A DNA stretch of 64,000 nucleotides from Alentia gelatinosa (Eukaryota; Annelida; Polychaeta; Phyllodocida; Polynoidae). Each line of letters begins with the position of its first letter. Positions within the stretch are counted from its first letter, which is position 1. Made by a program: the position numbers and the translations under genes. The stretch covers positions 63,986,841-64,050,840 of the forward strand of contig OX465584.1 of the NCBI GenBank assembly GCA_950022655.1, read 5' to 3'. Under the pieces are notes generated by a model. The model was not told the origin of the DNA. It made no database searches and saw only the letters and a program-made list of their open reading frames with translations. Of this stretch, positions 23,055 to 33,881 are shown piece after piece.

Positions 23055-23338
23055 AAGGCCTGTCGTCCACCTACTACAATAGAAATTTAGACCTACCAAA
23101 TGGCACCGATACAAAAAGCCAATATCGGAGACATAGCGGGAAGGTACAAAATCATAGACATATGTCTAGACATGCCAATCCTCCACGCATCGTATGGGGT
23201 TTTGTGGTGCCTAATCACAGAAACGTGGTCAACTGCCCCTATATTATGTGACCTTCCGACGCGATTTTGATCGTTTTATCGGGAGCTGCATCTTAGACCA
23301 TATCGGAGCCATATCGTAGTAGGTGGATACCAGGCCTT
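23055..23338. mobile_element. MITE-2 copy, 284 bp
   Basis: Begins AAGGCCTGTCGTCCACCT and ends GGTGGATACCAGGCCTT, with the shared GGAGACATAGCGGGAAGG interior. Slightly more diverged than other copies. Confidence 0.75.
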
Positions 23339-23537
23339 ATATTACTATATACCGGTGCACGAATGTCTCACTTTTACACGATAAGAGAAAAGATTCCGTT
23401 CAGCCACACCATGGCGTAAAATATTTTTACGCCACACCGTACCACGTGATCTTATTTCGGAGGTTGAAATACGTTGATAATGTGAGTACCAAAATGGCAT
23501 TTAAATCGAATATCGGTATATAGTAATAAAAAGACAG

Positions 23538-23661
23538 AGTGAGTGTTGCCGAATTCCATCTGTTCCTCGATATTTTGGTCAGAAATACTCACCTCAGTCT
23601 ACGACTTCGGTGAGTATTTCTGACCAAAATATCTCTGAACAGATTCCATTCGGCCATACTA
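23538..23661. other. Long hairpin, arms about 50 bp
   Basis: The arm ATATTTTGGTCAGAAATACTC (part, 23571-23590) is mirrored by GAGTATTTCTGACCAAAATA at 23612-23631. Pairing extends outwards to about 23538 and 23661, with a 15-nt loop. Confidence 0.75.
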
Positions 23662-23772
23662 ACCATGTCTTTCTATATTCCTAAAATGGCAAAATATTGC
23701 CTTATCAGGTGATGTGAAATTCTGTATGGTAGCAAGTGCAATATGGATATAAATATGACATGGGTAGGAGCA

Positions 23773-24067
23773 TTATCTTACATCTGGTATTTTTTTCTCC
23801 ATAGACTTAACATTGAGAACTCGTATCCAATGCCCATTGAGTATTTAGAAAAAAATACTTAATGGGGGATTACGTCACAAAGGTTAGCCCATTAGTCAAT
23901 GTGAAGGGTGAGATGAATTCAGAAACCTATTCAAGTTTACGGTCAGAGCTCGATCCCATCTCCTTTGAACCGCTATGTAATTCACAAATCTTCACCTTGT
24001 GAACTACTACGCGATAGAAACTGGATGGGATATGAGCTCTGACCCTAAATTTGAATAGGTTTCCTCT
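23773..24067 (-). mobile_element. Two-module element
   Basis: Core 23773-23916 has CCATAGACTTAACATTG and a degenerate GGGTGAGATGAA end. Hairpin 23920-24067 pairs CAGAAACCTATTCAAGTTTA with TAAATTTGAATAGGTTTC. Confidence 0.65.
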
Positions 24068-24639
24068 ATAGCATGCCTAGTCGATACTGACAAAGATATA
24101 TGATAATACATATGTCCAGTCTTGTCATCAGCTGCATTACCTAAGAGCATGGCCGTAATTTGTGCTAACAGTTATAACAGATCTATTTGTTTGAATATCA
24201 AGTTCTCTCTTTGGCACCTAGTTGGAGTCGTATGGATTATTTGCTTCATCTAATTATGCTTTCCCTAATTTTTCCCAACCCTAATGAAGTCCAATAAGAT
24301 AAAGATAGGAAACTTCTTCTTTATAGTACCTAACCCTTCCCGATATTCCACAATGAATCAGACTTGAACACGGTGAATTGCGTTTCATACCTATCTGTGT
24401 GCCCGGAAGTGGAATCCCCATGTCTGGATTGTCCCCCTACTCAGACTGTCCACCGACTTCCGCCTTGTTTTGCACCTCCTCTCTGGAGATTTCCGTATTT
24501 GAATCTCTCTAATTCCCCGGCTCTCCACTTAGTCCCTCTCTGGTGCTCTCTGAGGCTTGGTTAGATAGTGCCTGGCGTCGCCTGAAGCTGCAAAGCAATT
24601 ACACCTCCACACTCCCAGTGACTGGGGCTAACCACAGAG

Positions 24640-25520
24640 TGAGGGGGGTTCGGGGGACCCGCGGAAACTGTGATCACAATGGAGTGACTCCGGGCATTCG
24701 GTGAGTTGGATTTTAAGGCGGGCGTCCACCAACCACGACAAGGCTACGACAATGGCTTCCCGTCAAGGGCCACGACAGGCCTACGATTGGAAGGCTTGTC
24801 ATAGCCTTGTCGTGGTTGGCGGACCCCAGTTGCGGACAAGAGTCTGCGACAAGGCCATGACAGGCTGCGACTGGAAGCTTGTTGGGAGCCTTCCGACAAG
24901 GTTATGACAAAATCGAACATATGACTGGACCTTTGTCGTGGAGTGTCATGGTGTGTCGGGAGCGTGTCACAGAGGTCTACGATAGGAAATCTTGGTGGAG
25001 TGTGCACTCCCCGACACGCCCCGACACTGCTGTCGTAAAGCCCCCCTTCTTATGACAATGCTGCGACAAGCGCTGATTGGAACTTTCTTGTCGGCACTTG
25101 TTGTAGCCTTGTCGTGGTTGGTGGACGCCACCCTTTATTCACAGAACACCCTTGCACATAGCTATTGTGTTATGAATGCAGCTATCTGGCCCCCAACACC
25201 AAATGGAGAGACTCCTGGCATTCGATGTGTTGGCTTTTATTCACAGATCACCCTGGCAAATAGCTATTGTGTTATGGATGCAGCCATTTTGCCTTCTGAT
25301 GCCAAATGGAGGGACTCCAGGCGTTCAGTGTGTTGGCTTCTATCCACAGACCACTGTTTATGGGGCACATAGCTGTTGTGTTATGGATGTGGCCATCTTG
25401 CCCCCAAATGCCGAACGGAGGGGACTCCGGGCATTTGGTGTTGGCTTCTATTTGCTGATCATGCCGCTGTCTCTAGGGCACGTAGCAATTGTGTTATGGA
25501 AGTGGCCACCTTGCAACTGA
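24640..25520 (+). repeat. About 105-bp tandem repeat, interrupted by MITE-3
   Basis: GTGTTATGGATG-type words recur near 25167, 25269, 25378 and 25491, with GGGACTCCGGGCATTC between them. The first unit is split by MITE-3 at 24714-25135: it resumes with ATTCACAGA after the element. Confidence 0.65.
24714..25135. mobile_element. MITE-3 copy, 422 bp
   Basis: Begins AAGGCGGGCGTCCACCAA and ends GTTGGTGGACGCCACCCTT. The interior repeats CTACGACAAGG words in both directions. Relatives are at 50052-50413 and 54069-54404. Confidence 0.75.
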
Positions 25521-25599
25521 CGGCAAACAAAACACCAGGTGGCTGGTCCAGTTATCAATGGATTTCATTAAAAACTTGTTTTTTGGTTTGCCATAAAAG

Positions 25600-26290
25600 G
25601 GTTTTAGCCTTGTCTCACGATAATCTATAGATTATGACAGCAGAATATCAGGGTTGTCCCCCGACTTACAATTTCCTGGCGGATGATGGTGAAACTAGCG
25701 ATCACTCTTTGCCTTATAACAGGTTTGCTAGGGGGAGTTTGGGATCCAATGACATAAGGAAATATCTGGATTTTATCGGAAGTATTTTTGGGAGCTTGTC
25801 ATAGAGCAATTCTAACCATGTCTCAATAACATCTATAGATTATAAAAACTGATAACAAATGGTTGGCCCCCGACTACAGTGGTGCCATCTTACAATTTCC
25901 TGGCGGATGATGGCAAAACTAGCAATCACTCTGTGCCCTATAAGACATATATCCAATGGAAGATCTGCCTACAGAGGCAGAACTGGTTCTATCAAACAAA
26001 CGCAAAAAAAAGATATAGGTGTTGTGTTATGGAGGCGGCCATCTTGCCTCGTACTTCTAAAAGACGATGTTAGATGCAGTAATCGACTGATTCTTAGAAT
26101 CATGTTTTGGCTGGCCATAGAGAGGTTTTAGCCTCGTCTCATGATTACCAATGGATTATGATAACCAGTGGTTGTCCCCCGACTACAGTGGCGCTATCTT
26201 ACAATTTCCTGGCAGATAATGGCGGAACTAGCAATCACTCTGTGTCCTATACAGAAAGATTCTCATGATGCAGTGATTCAAGAGTAGCAG
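25600..26290 (+). repeat. Three-copy tandem repeat
   Basis: TTACAATTTCCTGGC followed by GATGATGG and CACTCT recurs near 25665, 25890 and 26198, with GTTGTCCCCCGACT before each. No coding exon. 26300-26571 has no recognised feature. Confidence 0.6.
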
Positions 26291-26571
26291 CAAAAACTAG
26301 TTTTAGCTGAAATGTGGGTAGGGTAGGAGCGAATGTCTCATCAGATTATATATGATATCACCGTTTGTACATTCATTTTACATAAAAATACCCCATTCAA
26401 CCAGGCATGCTTTCTCATCATCTATCCTCTTAGTCAGTTAATTGGCTAATTATATACATGCAGAGTGTCAATACCTTTACACATGGCTACGAATAACTCA
26501 GTGTCTTTGCACAGTGATGACGTGGATAGCTGATATTTCCTTACTCCATTGAGGAACTGAAGACCTCTCCT

Positions 26572-26820
26572 TTATCTCACCCCGTTCTCCATACCTCTAC
26601 TAGTATTGCAGTCCATTCTCCATGGTCTATATCCTGTGTGACGTCCGTTCTTTTAGTGCTTACAGGGGTGAGATAAATACAGAAAGCCACTCGTTTTGGT
26701 CAAAGCCGTTGTTCTCGTTTGAATGCTATGTGATATTCGCTTGCCTTTCGCCTTGTTCATATCACACCGCATCAAACTCAAGGAGAATGACGACTTTGAC
26801 CTAAACTTGTTGGTATCGAC
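26572..26820 (-). mobile_element. Two-module element, shortened core
   Basis: The core 26572-26676 has both ends (TTATCTCACCCC, GGGGTGAGATAA) but lacks the internal TTAAC motif. Hairpin 26677-26820 shares GTTGTTCTC arms with 21758-21909. 26821-27230 shows no recognised feature. Confidence 0.65.
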
Positions 26821-27230
26821 TTCATTATGTTTTTACCGCTGTCACAGACAATGGTAATTTTACGTTGACTTCAGCAACAGTCCCCTGTTTCATAATCATC
26901 GGACATCAGCAGTAACTGGCCTAATCTCCTGTCATCCAATCCCTTCAATTGAGGCCTCCATAAAGAACACAGGTGTTCTTTCCAAGTCCCCCACGAACCA
27001 CAAAATTTCCTACTGGTATCGTGAGGCATTCACCAACATACACATACTCAATCCCAGCAGTGACCAAGAAAATTCCCTACGGTACTTTGACCTTCACAAA
27101 TGTGTGAATCAACACTGAAGGTCATAGGAACAGAGTAACCAATGAGGGCGATTTTCCCGGTTTCCCATTCGTTGATGTATGATAATACAGTGTCACCAAT
27201 AAACGGTGCGGTATACAGCGTCCTCTATTG

Positions 27231-27236
27231 TTTATT
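27231..27236 (-). terminator. Possible poly-A signal of the receptor gene
   Basis: AATAAA on the minus strand, about 10 nt past the stop codon of the receptor's last exon. If used, the 3' UTR would be very short; later signals further left are possible. Confidence 0.35.
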
Positions 27237-27246
27237 TTTGGAATCA

Positions 27247-27698
27247 CTAGGTGGCGTTGTACGCTGGTACCTGCAGGAACATAGACGTAAGAGCAGCTAC
27301 GGATGCCGCCAGGAACAACCAGAAGAACATCCGGTCTACGCATTTCGCAAGAACCTGCCATTCATGGGACATGCGTACGTGAAGGTCAAGGTCATTTGCC
27401 TTGTACGGCGTCCCCGAACGTTTGCGACTACAGCGACTCCTACAGGTCAAGGTCTCAGCCTCGCTTTGGTTGGAAAGGTTGTCTATTTCAATCTCCTGGA
27501 TCTTTGCCTCGAGAACATGGTTTTCCGTGTGGGTCACCTTATTGGACAGAGAGTTCCGGCTGGACCTGCCCACGAAGATCTTCCGGAGACAGACGGGCAC
27601 GCGGTGTCCGGAGTCCTTCCGCAGGAAAATGTTGGTGACGATGACGGCCATGACAAGCGCGATGGACACCATGAGCATGGTGGTGCCGAACAGGACAC
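27247..27698 (-). CDS. Nicotinic-type receptor subunit, last exon (TM3 to C-terminus)
   Basis: Last exon of a Cys-loop, nicotinic acetylcholine receptor-like cation channel subunit of the plasma membrane. The acceptor is TTCCTCTTCCAG then GTGTCC at 27698. It joins the exon at 37466 in phase 1 to give a continuous TM2-TM3 linker. Residues run through TM3 (GTTMLMVSIALVMAVIV), a cytoplasmic loop of about 75 residues with basic and acidic stretches, then TM4 (MFFWLFLAASVAALTSMF) and a short extracellular tail before the stop at 27247. The TM3-TM4 loop is short for the family. The antisense strand is also open for 210 codons, but this is a shadow. A sequence like the first bases of this exon with its acceptor is duplicated twice in the intron just upstream. 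Confidence 0.93.
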
Positions 27699-27747
27699 CT
27701 GGAAGAGGAAAAAGCCGCAGTCAGCATGGGTTAAAAATAGTCTACAG

Positions 27748-27925
27748 TATCAGCAGCTAGTGCGTAAGTGGTAGGAGCGTTCGCCTCGAGCGTAGGAGAT
27801 CAGGGGTTCAAACCCTGGTCGGGTCATACCAAAGACTTACACAAAAATGGTACCCACTGCCCATTCGGCAGAATGAGTAGTGTTGGTGTTTATTGCACGA
27901 CGGGCAGGTCGTGTTAATGCTCGAG
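27748..27925 (+). mobile_element. tRNA-derived SINE, unit 1
   Basis: A-box-like AGTGCGTAAGTGGTAGG and B-box GGGTTCAAACCC (27804-27815) mark a tRNA-derived head. The tail contains GTTTATTGCACGACGGGC. The head does not fold as a normal tRNA gene, and the unit is repeated twice nearby. Confidence 0.65.
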
Positions 27926-27989
27926 GCGTTAGGCGAGTATCAAACAGGACACCTGAAATATCATTAAAGCCGCAGACAGCATGGATACA

Positions 27990-28165
27990 GTATCAGTAGC
28001 TAGTGGCTACGTGGTAGGGAAGTTTGCCTCGAGCATGGGAGATCAGGGGTTCAAACCCTGGTCGGGTCATACCAAAGACTTACACAAAAATGGTACCCAC
28101 TGCCCATTCGGCAGAATGAGTAGTGTTAGTGTTTATTGCATGACGGGCAGGTCATGTTAATGCTC
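27990..28165 (+). mobile_element. tRNA-derived SINE, unit 2
   Basis: Same head (B-box near 28046-28057) and tail as unit 1. It lies in the tandem duplication. Confidence 0.65.
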
Positions 28166-28339
28166 GAGGCAATAGGCGAGTGCTGAACAGCACACCTGAA
28201 AGAGCAACAAAGCCGAAGTCAGCATGGGTAAGAAACTGTTTATCTATAGTATCAGTACAGTTAACCCCGCTTCTGGGACACCTCACTTAAGGGTACACCC
28301 CACGTAAGGGAACAAACAGTCTATCTACAGTATCAGCGG

Positions 28340-28455
28340 CTAGTGGCCAAGTGGTAGGGGTGTTCGCCTCGAGCATGGGAGATCAGGGGTTCAACCCTGG
28401 TCGGGTCATTCCAAAACCTTACACAAAAATGGTACCCACTGCTCATTCGGCTTAA
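28340..28455 (+). mobile_element. tRNA-derived SINE, unit 3, 3'-shortened
   Basis: Head with GGGTTCAACCC (one A missing from the B-box of the other units) and a truncated tail. Confidence 0.6.
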
Positions 28456-28540
28456 CACCCGCCATAAGAATGAGGAGTAGGAGGCCGAAATCGGTGATTG
28501 CTGCAATCTGCATGGGTTAGAAGCGGTTTAGCTAAAGTAT

Positions 28541-28705
28541 CAGTATAATAAAACCCCGCTTCTGGGACATATCGCTTAAGGCTACACCCCGCTTAAGGGG
28601 TCAATTTTCTCAGAACAAAATTTTGTATTTAGTTTATTTAAACACCTGCTTAAGGGGACACTTTGCTTGGAACAGAGGGTGTCCCCCTCAAGCGGGGTTT
28701 TACTG
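28541..28705. mobile_element. pogo/Tigger-like MITE, 165 bp
   Basis: Ends CAGTATAATAAAACCCCGC and GCGGGGTTTTACTG. The CAGT start and the AACCCCGCTTAAG repeats fit pogo-like non-autonomous elements. Shortened relatives are at about 28258-28310, 58102-58180 and 60756-60845. Confidence 0.65.
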
Positions 28706-28810
28706 TAGTGATCTGTAGGCTCTATAGGTTTAGTAAGGAGACTCGTATTAGGTGGATAATATAGTAGAAAAAAGCTTGTATGACAATGTTCCACTGAGAC
28801 ACGCGATCTA

Positions 28811-29224
28811 AAGCCGGATGCCCATCTACCGATTTAAGGTTGAACGATTAGTTCACAATTCGTATAGGAATCGGTCACCTTGTCGCAGGCAAATTACGTA
28901 ATCCTCGCTCAACCTCCAGCCCTCGAGGAGAGGGGCTAGTAGGTATTAGTCCTAAGGAAACCAGTCTACATCTATCGAAATATATACCCACACTAATAAA
29001 ATCGGTGTATGGTCCACTAATCGCTGGGGGAGGGCAAAAACCACGACTTGTCGGCGACAAAAGGACATCTGAAGGAGGTGGTTCATTAATCGCTGATTAG
29101 CCTTGCCTAGCTGTCCTACATCTACCGACTCCATTAGGATACCTCACCTGAGACAAATTACCCTCCGTTTGTCGCCGACAAACGTACATAAATGTTCCGA
29201 AATCGGTAGATGGGCATTGGGCTT
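28811..29224. mobile_element. MITE-1 copy, 414 bp
   Basis: Begins AAGCCGGATGCCCATCT and ends GATGGGCATTGGGCTT. The interior is in the opposite order to 15197-15505. Confidence 0.75.
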
Positions 29225-30272
29225 AAGCCGATCCCGGCCGATTTGTTGACTGGTTAGGCCGGGATGAATCTTGTGAGGGTATCTGGTTAGTGTGGTGGAA
29301 GAGCCCTCCGTGAGTGATAATATAGGTCGAACAGATAGGGGTAAATACGTAGAGGAATTGTACAAGAAACTCTTTTATCTACATGAGGAAAGGGTACACA
29401 GTAAAAATCCACTTCCGGGACACCAGGCAATGCAACAGCCTGAGCAGGCTCCATTAGGCTACTGTTGGGCGTTTGTGTGGTTATAACAGTGTCTATACCA
29501 TAGTATTATGGAGAAACCAAACAAGAGTTAGTCTTGTTGTTGTTCATTGCACGACGGCAAGATCGCATATTATTACATACCTATGTACTAACTCAGTGTA
29601 AATACGTACTGCTCCTGAGGGTATAGTTATTATACACAGAATGCACTGTACGCCGTCAAACGTTGTACCAGTGCCTTTGGGTAGTGACAGACTGCACGCT
29701 TTGACTGACAGACTGCATCCTTTGAGCCTTACCTGCACACTTTGACTGACAGACTGCATCCTTTGAAAAAATAACGCAATCTGATTGGTCGAGAAGCTGA
29801 CAACAGAATTCTAGGCACAAGATTAAAAAATGGCGGATCCCTTCACTTGGCCAGTTCTGAGGCTTCGTACAGAAACCACAGAACGAGTTAGTGCGAAAAT
29901 ACATCAAACATTGAGGTGGGATACGATAACTAACCACGTGATACACTTTAGATAGCTTAGATATGCGAGCAATATCGATTTCGATACGTACACGGGCCGA
30001 GCGGGCGACTCGTCAATGTCAACAAGTAGCAGAGACACTGCACCGCTCGAGTGTAGCTGTCTGACGGCATGATCGAGCGTAGCAGGGTGACCCAGCGTTA
30101 ATTTATGCGGCGCTATAATGTATTCGCGGCTGCGCGGTGATCACTTCCGGTAATCAACATCCGGCAAGTCTGCTGGCGTACACATCGTCTTTGAATGTTG
30201 TGCCAAGTCACTTCGACGTCAAATTACGGTTAGTTTTAGCAAACTAAGACCGAATCAAGGTATATAATAATA
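29225..30272. other. No gene recognised; short repeats
   Basis: A single hairpin arm of the ACAAGAGTTAGTC subtype lies near 29520. A repeat of TGACTGACAGACTGCATCC occurs at about 29700-29765. CACTTCCGGTAA near 30145 is an Ets-like site in CpG-rich sequence. No exon was recognised. Confidence 0.35.
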
Positions 30273-30423
30273 TGAAACCATAGTGATGGTGACAGTACGG
30301 GGTAGATTTACTCGTTGTTTCGGAGAAATTCATTCTGAACTCGCCGTGCCAGCTTGTTCAGAACGAATTTCTCCGAAACAACTCATAAATCTACCCCGTA
30401 CTGTCACCATAACTATGGTTTCA
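30273..30423. other. Long hairpin, 68-bp arms
   Basis: Arms 30273-30340 and 30356-30423 are complementary with about five mismatches around a 15-nt loop. Inner arm: GTTTCGGAGAAATTC against GAATTTCTCCGAAAC. A two-module core follows at 30537. Confidence 0.85.
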
Positions 30424-30536
30424 CATATTACTGCGCGAGGCGAAGCCGAGAGTAGTAATATGCGATCTTGCCGGAAAGTTGTAAGCGATCTTGCTGGAGT
30501 GTGATGAACAAAAACAACTCGAGTTTGGTTTAGAAT

Positions 30537-30692
30537 TTATCCTACCCCGCCCATCTACAAACATATTATTAACAATGACGTCATTTGTCAAGTGTATCCC
30601 ACTAGGGCGATATTTTTCATTTTTCTGAACTCCAGACCGAATACAGTGACCCAATGTTAAGCCTAGGGAGTTTTTTATCAGGGGTAGGATAA
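30537..30692 (+). mobile_element. Two-module core
   Basis: TTATCCTACCCC start, CCAATGTTAAGCCTAGG inside, GGGGTAGGATAA end. The preceding hairpin (from about 30425) has GCGAGGCGAAGCCGAG in its loop. 30693-31203 has no recognised feature. Confidence 0.7.
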
Positions 30693-31240
30693 AGGTGGGG
30701 TTTTACATCGATGGGAATAATTGAGAGGTAGAAACATTACATGTTACATACCGCTGGTGGGGGTGTAGTAACTACAGCTTTCATATCAAAACTAATGGTT
30801 AATGGTTTTCAAATTTCAATTTTTCCATGAATCCAAGTGCAAAGCCCATGATACGCTCGTATATTACTTTGCGTCAACAACTCGTCCTCAGTGGACATCA
30901 TTAGAATTAGGTCTTACTTGTTCTACATCCTTAATCACAGTCAACATACCAGGCATCCATTAAGAACCTTATCCTGGGTTTCCAGGGCTTATAGGGACTT
31001 AGGCAGGAAGATAGGACTGTATGAAATCCTCACTAATTAGAAAAAAGATCACACTCATGAGATTAAATGGATTTCTTGGTTGTAAAGGAAATCGGCTTAA
31101 TCTAATTTAAAGAGGATGGCATTGGTAGAGATTCCGTGCTGCTGCTTCAAGGATGGGTCAAGAATAATAATTAGAGCGACAGCTGAAATCACTCTCACTC
31201 CGAAAGCCCAATACACATCTACAGATTCAGGGTTGAACCT

Positions 31241-31441
31241 GGTCATCTAATATCGGGGCAGTTGACCACGTCTCTGTGATAAGGCACCAAAAAGAAACCA
31301 TACAAGGCGTGGTGGATTGGCATGTCTGGACATATGTCTACGATTTTGCACCTTCCCGATATGTTTCCGATATTGACTTTTTGAATCGGAGCCTAATCGG
31401 GAGGTCTTAATTTCTCTCATAGTAGGTGGACGCCGGGCCTT
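31241..31441. mobile_element. MITE-2, partial, left arm
   Basis: Only one terminal repeat is present (GGTGGACGCCGGGCCTT, ending at 31441). The other end is replaced by MITE-1 sequence. Inverted relative to 31991-32263. Confidence 0.7.
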
Positions 31442-31588
31442 ACAATGGTCTGTTGGTAAGTGGCCGCTGATTGGGTGGCTGACACGGGCCGAGGGGTTAC
31501 ATAATTCGCCTGCGACAAGTTCACCGACTCTAAAGCCTGATGCCCATCTACCGATTCAGGGTTGAGCGATTAGTTCCCTAATCGTATA

Positions 31589-31899
31589 AAGCCCAATGCC
31601 CATCTACCGATTCCGGAACATTCATGTACCTTTGCCGGCGACAAACGGACGGTAATTTGTCTCACCAAAGGCATCCTAACGGAGTCGGCCATAGTCGGTA
31701 GATGTAGGACAGCTAGGCAAGGGTCAGCCAACGATTAGTAGACCGATTTGCTTAATTTGACTAATATCCACCACCCCATCTCCTCAATGTCCGCCGGTCG
31801 AGAGAAGGTTACATAATTTGCCTGCGACAAGTTCACCGACTCCTATACTATTTGGGAACTAATCGCTCAACCCTGAATCGGTAGATGGGCATCAGGCTT
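31589..31899. mobile_element. MITE-1 copy at the palindrome centre
   Basis: AAGCCCAATGCCCATCT to AGATGGGCATCAGGCTT. It is preceded by a second, inverted-matching MITE-1 end at 31533-31588. Confidence 0.75.
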
Positions 31900-31990
31900 T
31901 AGAGTCGGTGAACTTGTTGAAGGCGAATTATGTAACCCCTCGGCCCGTGTCAGCCACCCAATCAGCGGCCACTTACCAACAGACCATTGT

Positions 31991-32263
31991 AAGGCCCGGC
32001 GTCCACCTACTATGAGAGAAATTAAGACCTCCCGATTAGGCTCCGATTCAAAAAGTCAATATCGGAGACATATCGGGAAGGTGCAAAATCGTAGACATAT
32101 GTCCAGACATACCAATCCACCACGCATTGTATGGTTTTTTTTTGGTGTATAATCACAGAGACGTGGTCAACTGCCCGGTTATTAGGTAACCTTCAGACGC
32201 GATTTTGATTTTTTATCGGGAGGTGCATCGTAGACCAAATCGGAGTAGGTGGACACTGGGCCT
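31991..32263. mobile_element. MITE-2 copy, right arm
   Basis: AAGGCCCGGCGTCCACCT to GGTGGACACTGGGCCTA. The left portion is the inverted copy of 31241-31441. Confidence 0.75.
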
Positions 32264-32671
32264 AAGCGACTGGATTTATCAACATGTTGTGAACTTTTGG
32301 TAACTGATTTTGGAACATCAAACAACAACCCATCAGCAACAAAAGAACATCTCAAGGAGGGGATTTCACTAATCGTTGGCTGACCCTTGCCTAGCTGTCC
32401 TACATCTACCGACTAGGGCTGACTCTGTTAGGATACCTCGCCTGAGACAAATTACCGTTCCTTAGTCACCGACAAAGGTACATCAATGTTCCGAAATCGG
32501 TAGATGTGTATTGGGATTTAGGCCTTTTTCCATTGGCCGATTATTAAGCACAAATTTGCAGTCAGGAACCAACGATTGAATTTTTGGGTACACCGACGTC
32601 AGATTGGTGAATGGAAACGAGAACTGCAGAGAGTGCTCCCAGAGTAATATCAAGAAACGTCACGAGATTGA

Positions 32672-32930
32672 GTCTGAGTTCATTTATGCCACGCATTTTG
32701 TTGGCTCCATAATTTCACGAGTCAAAGACAAGTGACATTACAAAATGACATTAAAAGAGCCAACAAAATGCGTGGCACAAATAAGCTCAAACTCAAACGA
32801 GTGGCGTCTAGATTTTATCCTCCCCGTTTCCATATTTTTTCAGTATCAGAAAATAGTGGCATAAACAACACCCGTGGCATAAACAAATCCCATGTTAAGC
32901 CTATGGCGTTTTTTATTGGGGGTAGGATAA
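32672..32930 (+). mobile_element. Two-module element: hairpin plus core
   Basis: Same hairpin subtype as 16427-16553 (GCCACGCATTTTGTTGGC arms). Core 32815-32930 has CATGTTAAGCCTATGG and ends GGGGTAGGATAA. 32931-33466 has no recognised gene. Confidence 0.75.
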
Positions 32931-33466
32931 TTTGGCATATATCATCTAATGAGGCCACCACCAATGGATTTCCTCACAGAAAATCTGTGTATACCCGGGG
33001 CCGTTGAATAATATTTTGTCGTCCCTGAGGCTGGACGATACGACATATTGAACTATGAACGATATACTGGACGACCTTTTGTATTCTGGGTAACATAAAA
33101 CTTGTCATGGGCATCAGCATTATCGTCAAAATGTAGTAAAACTGTCGTACAATAGGCTTATTTCCAAGTGTTTATACATTTCCTAATTAAACGCCGATGC
33201 ACACCGATACAAATCGAGCGATGCAGTGGTATGTCTGAGACCAGCAGAGTGAGTGATGCAGTACCTACATGTATATCTGTGCAAATGGTCTAACATTTTT
33301 CAAAAATGATTCAATCGTTATCAAATGATGAAATTTGGTATACATGTAACACATATGAATTGAAATCCCTGTTGTAAATATCTTTTAATTTGGAATAGAT
33401 TTAGTGCATGAAAAACGAGTCTACAACGGCTACGACAGCTCTAGAGGATTACGAGTCCGATGGCAC

Positions 33467-33522
33467 CACGGACCGATGGCACCACGGACCGATGGCACCA
33501 CGGACCGATGGCACCTGGGACC
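33467..33522 (+). repeat. 16-bp tandem repeat
   Basis: CGATGGCACCACGGAC in about three and a half copies. Looser GATGGCACC words recur at 33897-33985 and, inverted, near 34352. Confidence 0.75.
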
Positions 33523-33578
33523 TGTTTCAGTAGTTTTGTGACATTAGGCCTAGACAGACATCAACAGCGGCACCAACA

Positions 33579-33881
33579 GTGCTAGCAAAAGCGGAAAAAG
33601 ATTTGTCAGGTTTCAAAACGCATGTCAGAGTTGATGTCAAATATCAGCGGATTGGAGTTGCCAATTTTCTTCATAATTTGGACGATTATGGGTTATATGT
33701 ATCCCTTAGTCGTGTTCAAGTTTCATTGCTTAATGCCTACGGGAAGGGAGTGAAATCGTCTAATACTTTTGAAACTGGACACACCATGTTTGGGGTCTAT
33801 CTTGTCCTAAGTGCTGCAACTTGTGTTGATCTGTCCATATGGTGTCACATACGCCAACTAGACATGTCACGAAACTACTGA
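33579..33881 (+). CDS. Unrecognised 100-codon reading frame
   Basis: An ATG-initiated frame of 100 codons in otherwise repetitive sequence. The stretch NFLHNLDDYGLYVSLSRV loosely recalls a motif of transposon-linked proteins of marine invertebrates, but I cannot name a family. There is no clear splice signal or promoter. It may be a decayed transposon gene fragment or chance. Confidence 0.2.
   Translation: MLAKAEKDLSGFKTHVRVDVKYQRIGVANFLHNLDDYGLYVSLSRVQVSLLNAYGKGVKSSNTFETGHTMFGVYLVLSAATCVDLSIWCHIRQLDMSRNY

Larger units (their letters stand above)
27699..28200 (-). repeat. Tandem copies of an exon acceptor region with SINEs
   Basis: The acceptor region of the last receptor exon (TTCCAG then GTGTCCTGTT at 27698) recurs as TTTCAG then GTGTCCTGTT at 27952 and TTTCAG then GTGTGCTGTT at 28195, spaced 254 and 243 bp. 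Each copy keeps AG and about ten exon bases, with the intronic words GCCGCAGTCAGCATGG behind it and a SINE between copies. Confidence 0.7.
31204..32520. mobile_element. Nested MITEs forming a large imperfect palindrome
   Basis: The outer ends AAGCCCAATACACATCT and AGATGTGTATTGGGATT are MITE-1-like. Inside, the left arm 31241-31545 (a MITE-2 part, then GGCCGAGGGGTTACATAA) is the inverted copy of the right arm from about 31900 to 32190. A MITE-1 copy lies at the centre. Confidence 0.75.

Noticed and set aside
27142..27774. 210-codon plus-strand reading frame
   Set aside because: It is antisense to the last receptor exon, whose protein matches TM3 and TM4 of the family. The plus-strand product has no recognisable features.
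27748..28455. Three tRNA genes
   Set aside because: A and B boxes are present, but the heads do not make a proper acceptor stem, and each is fused to the same SINE tail.
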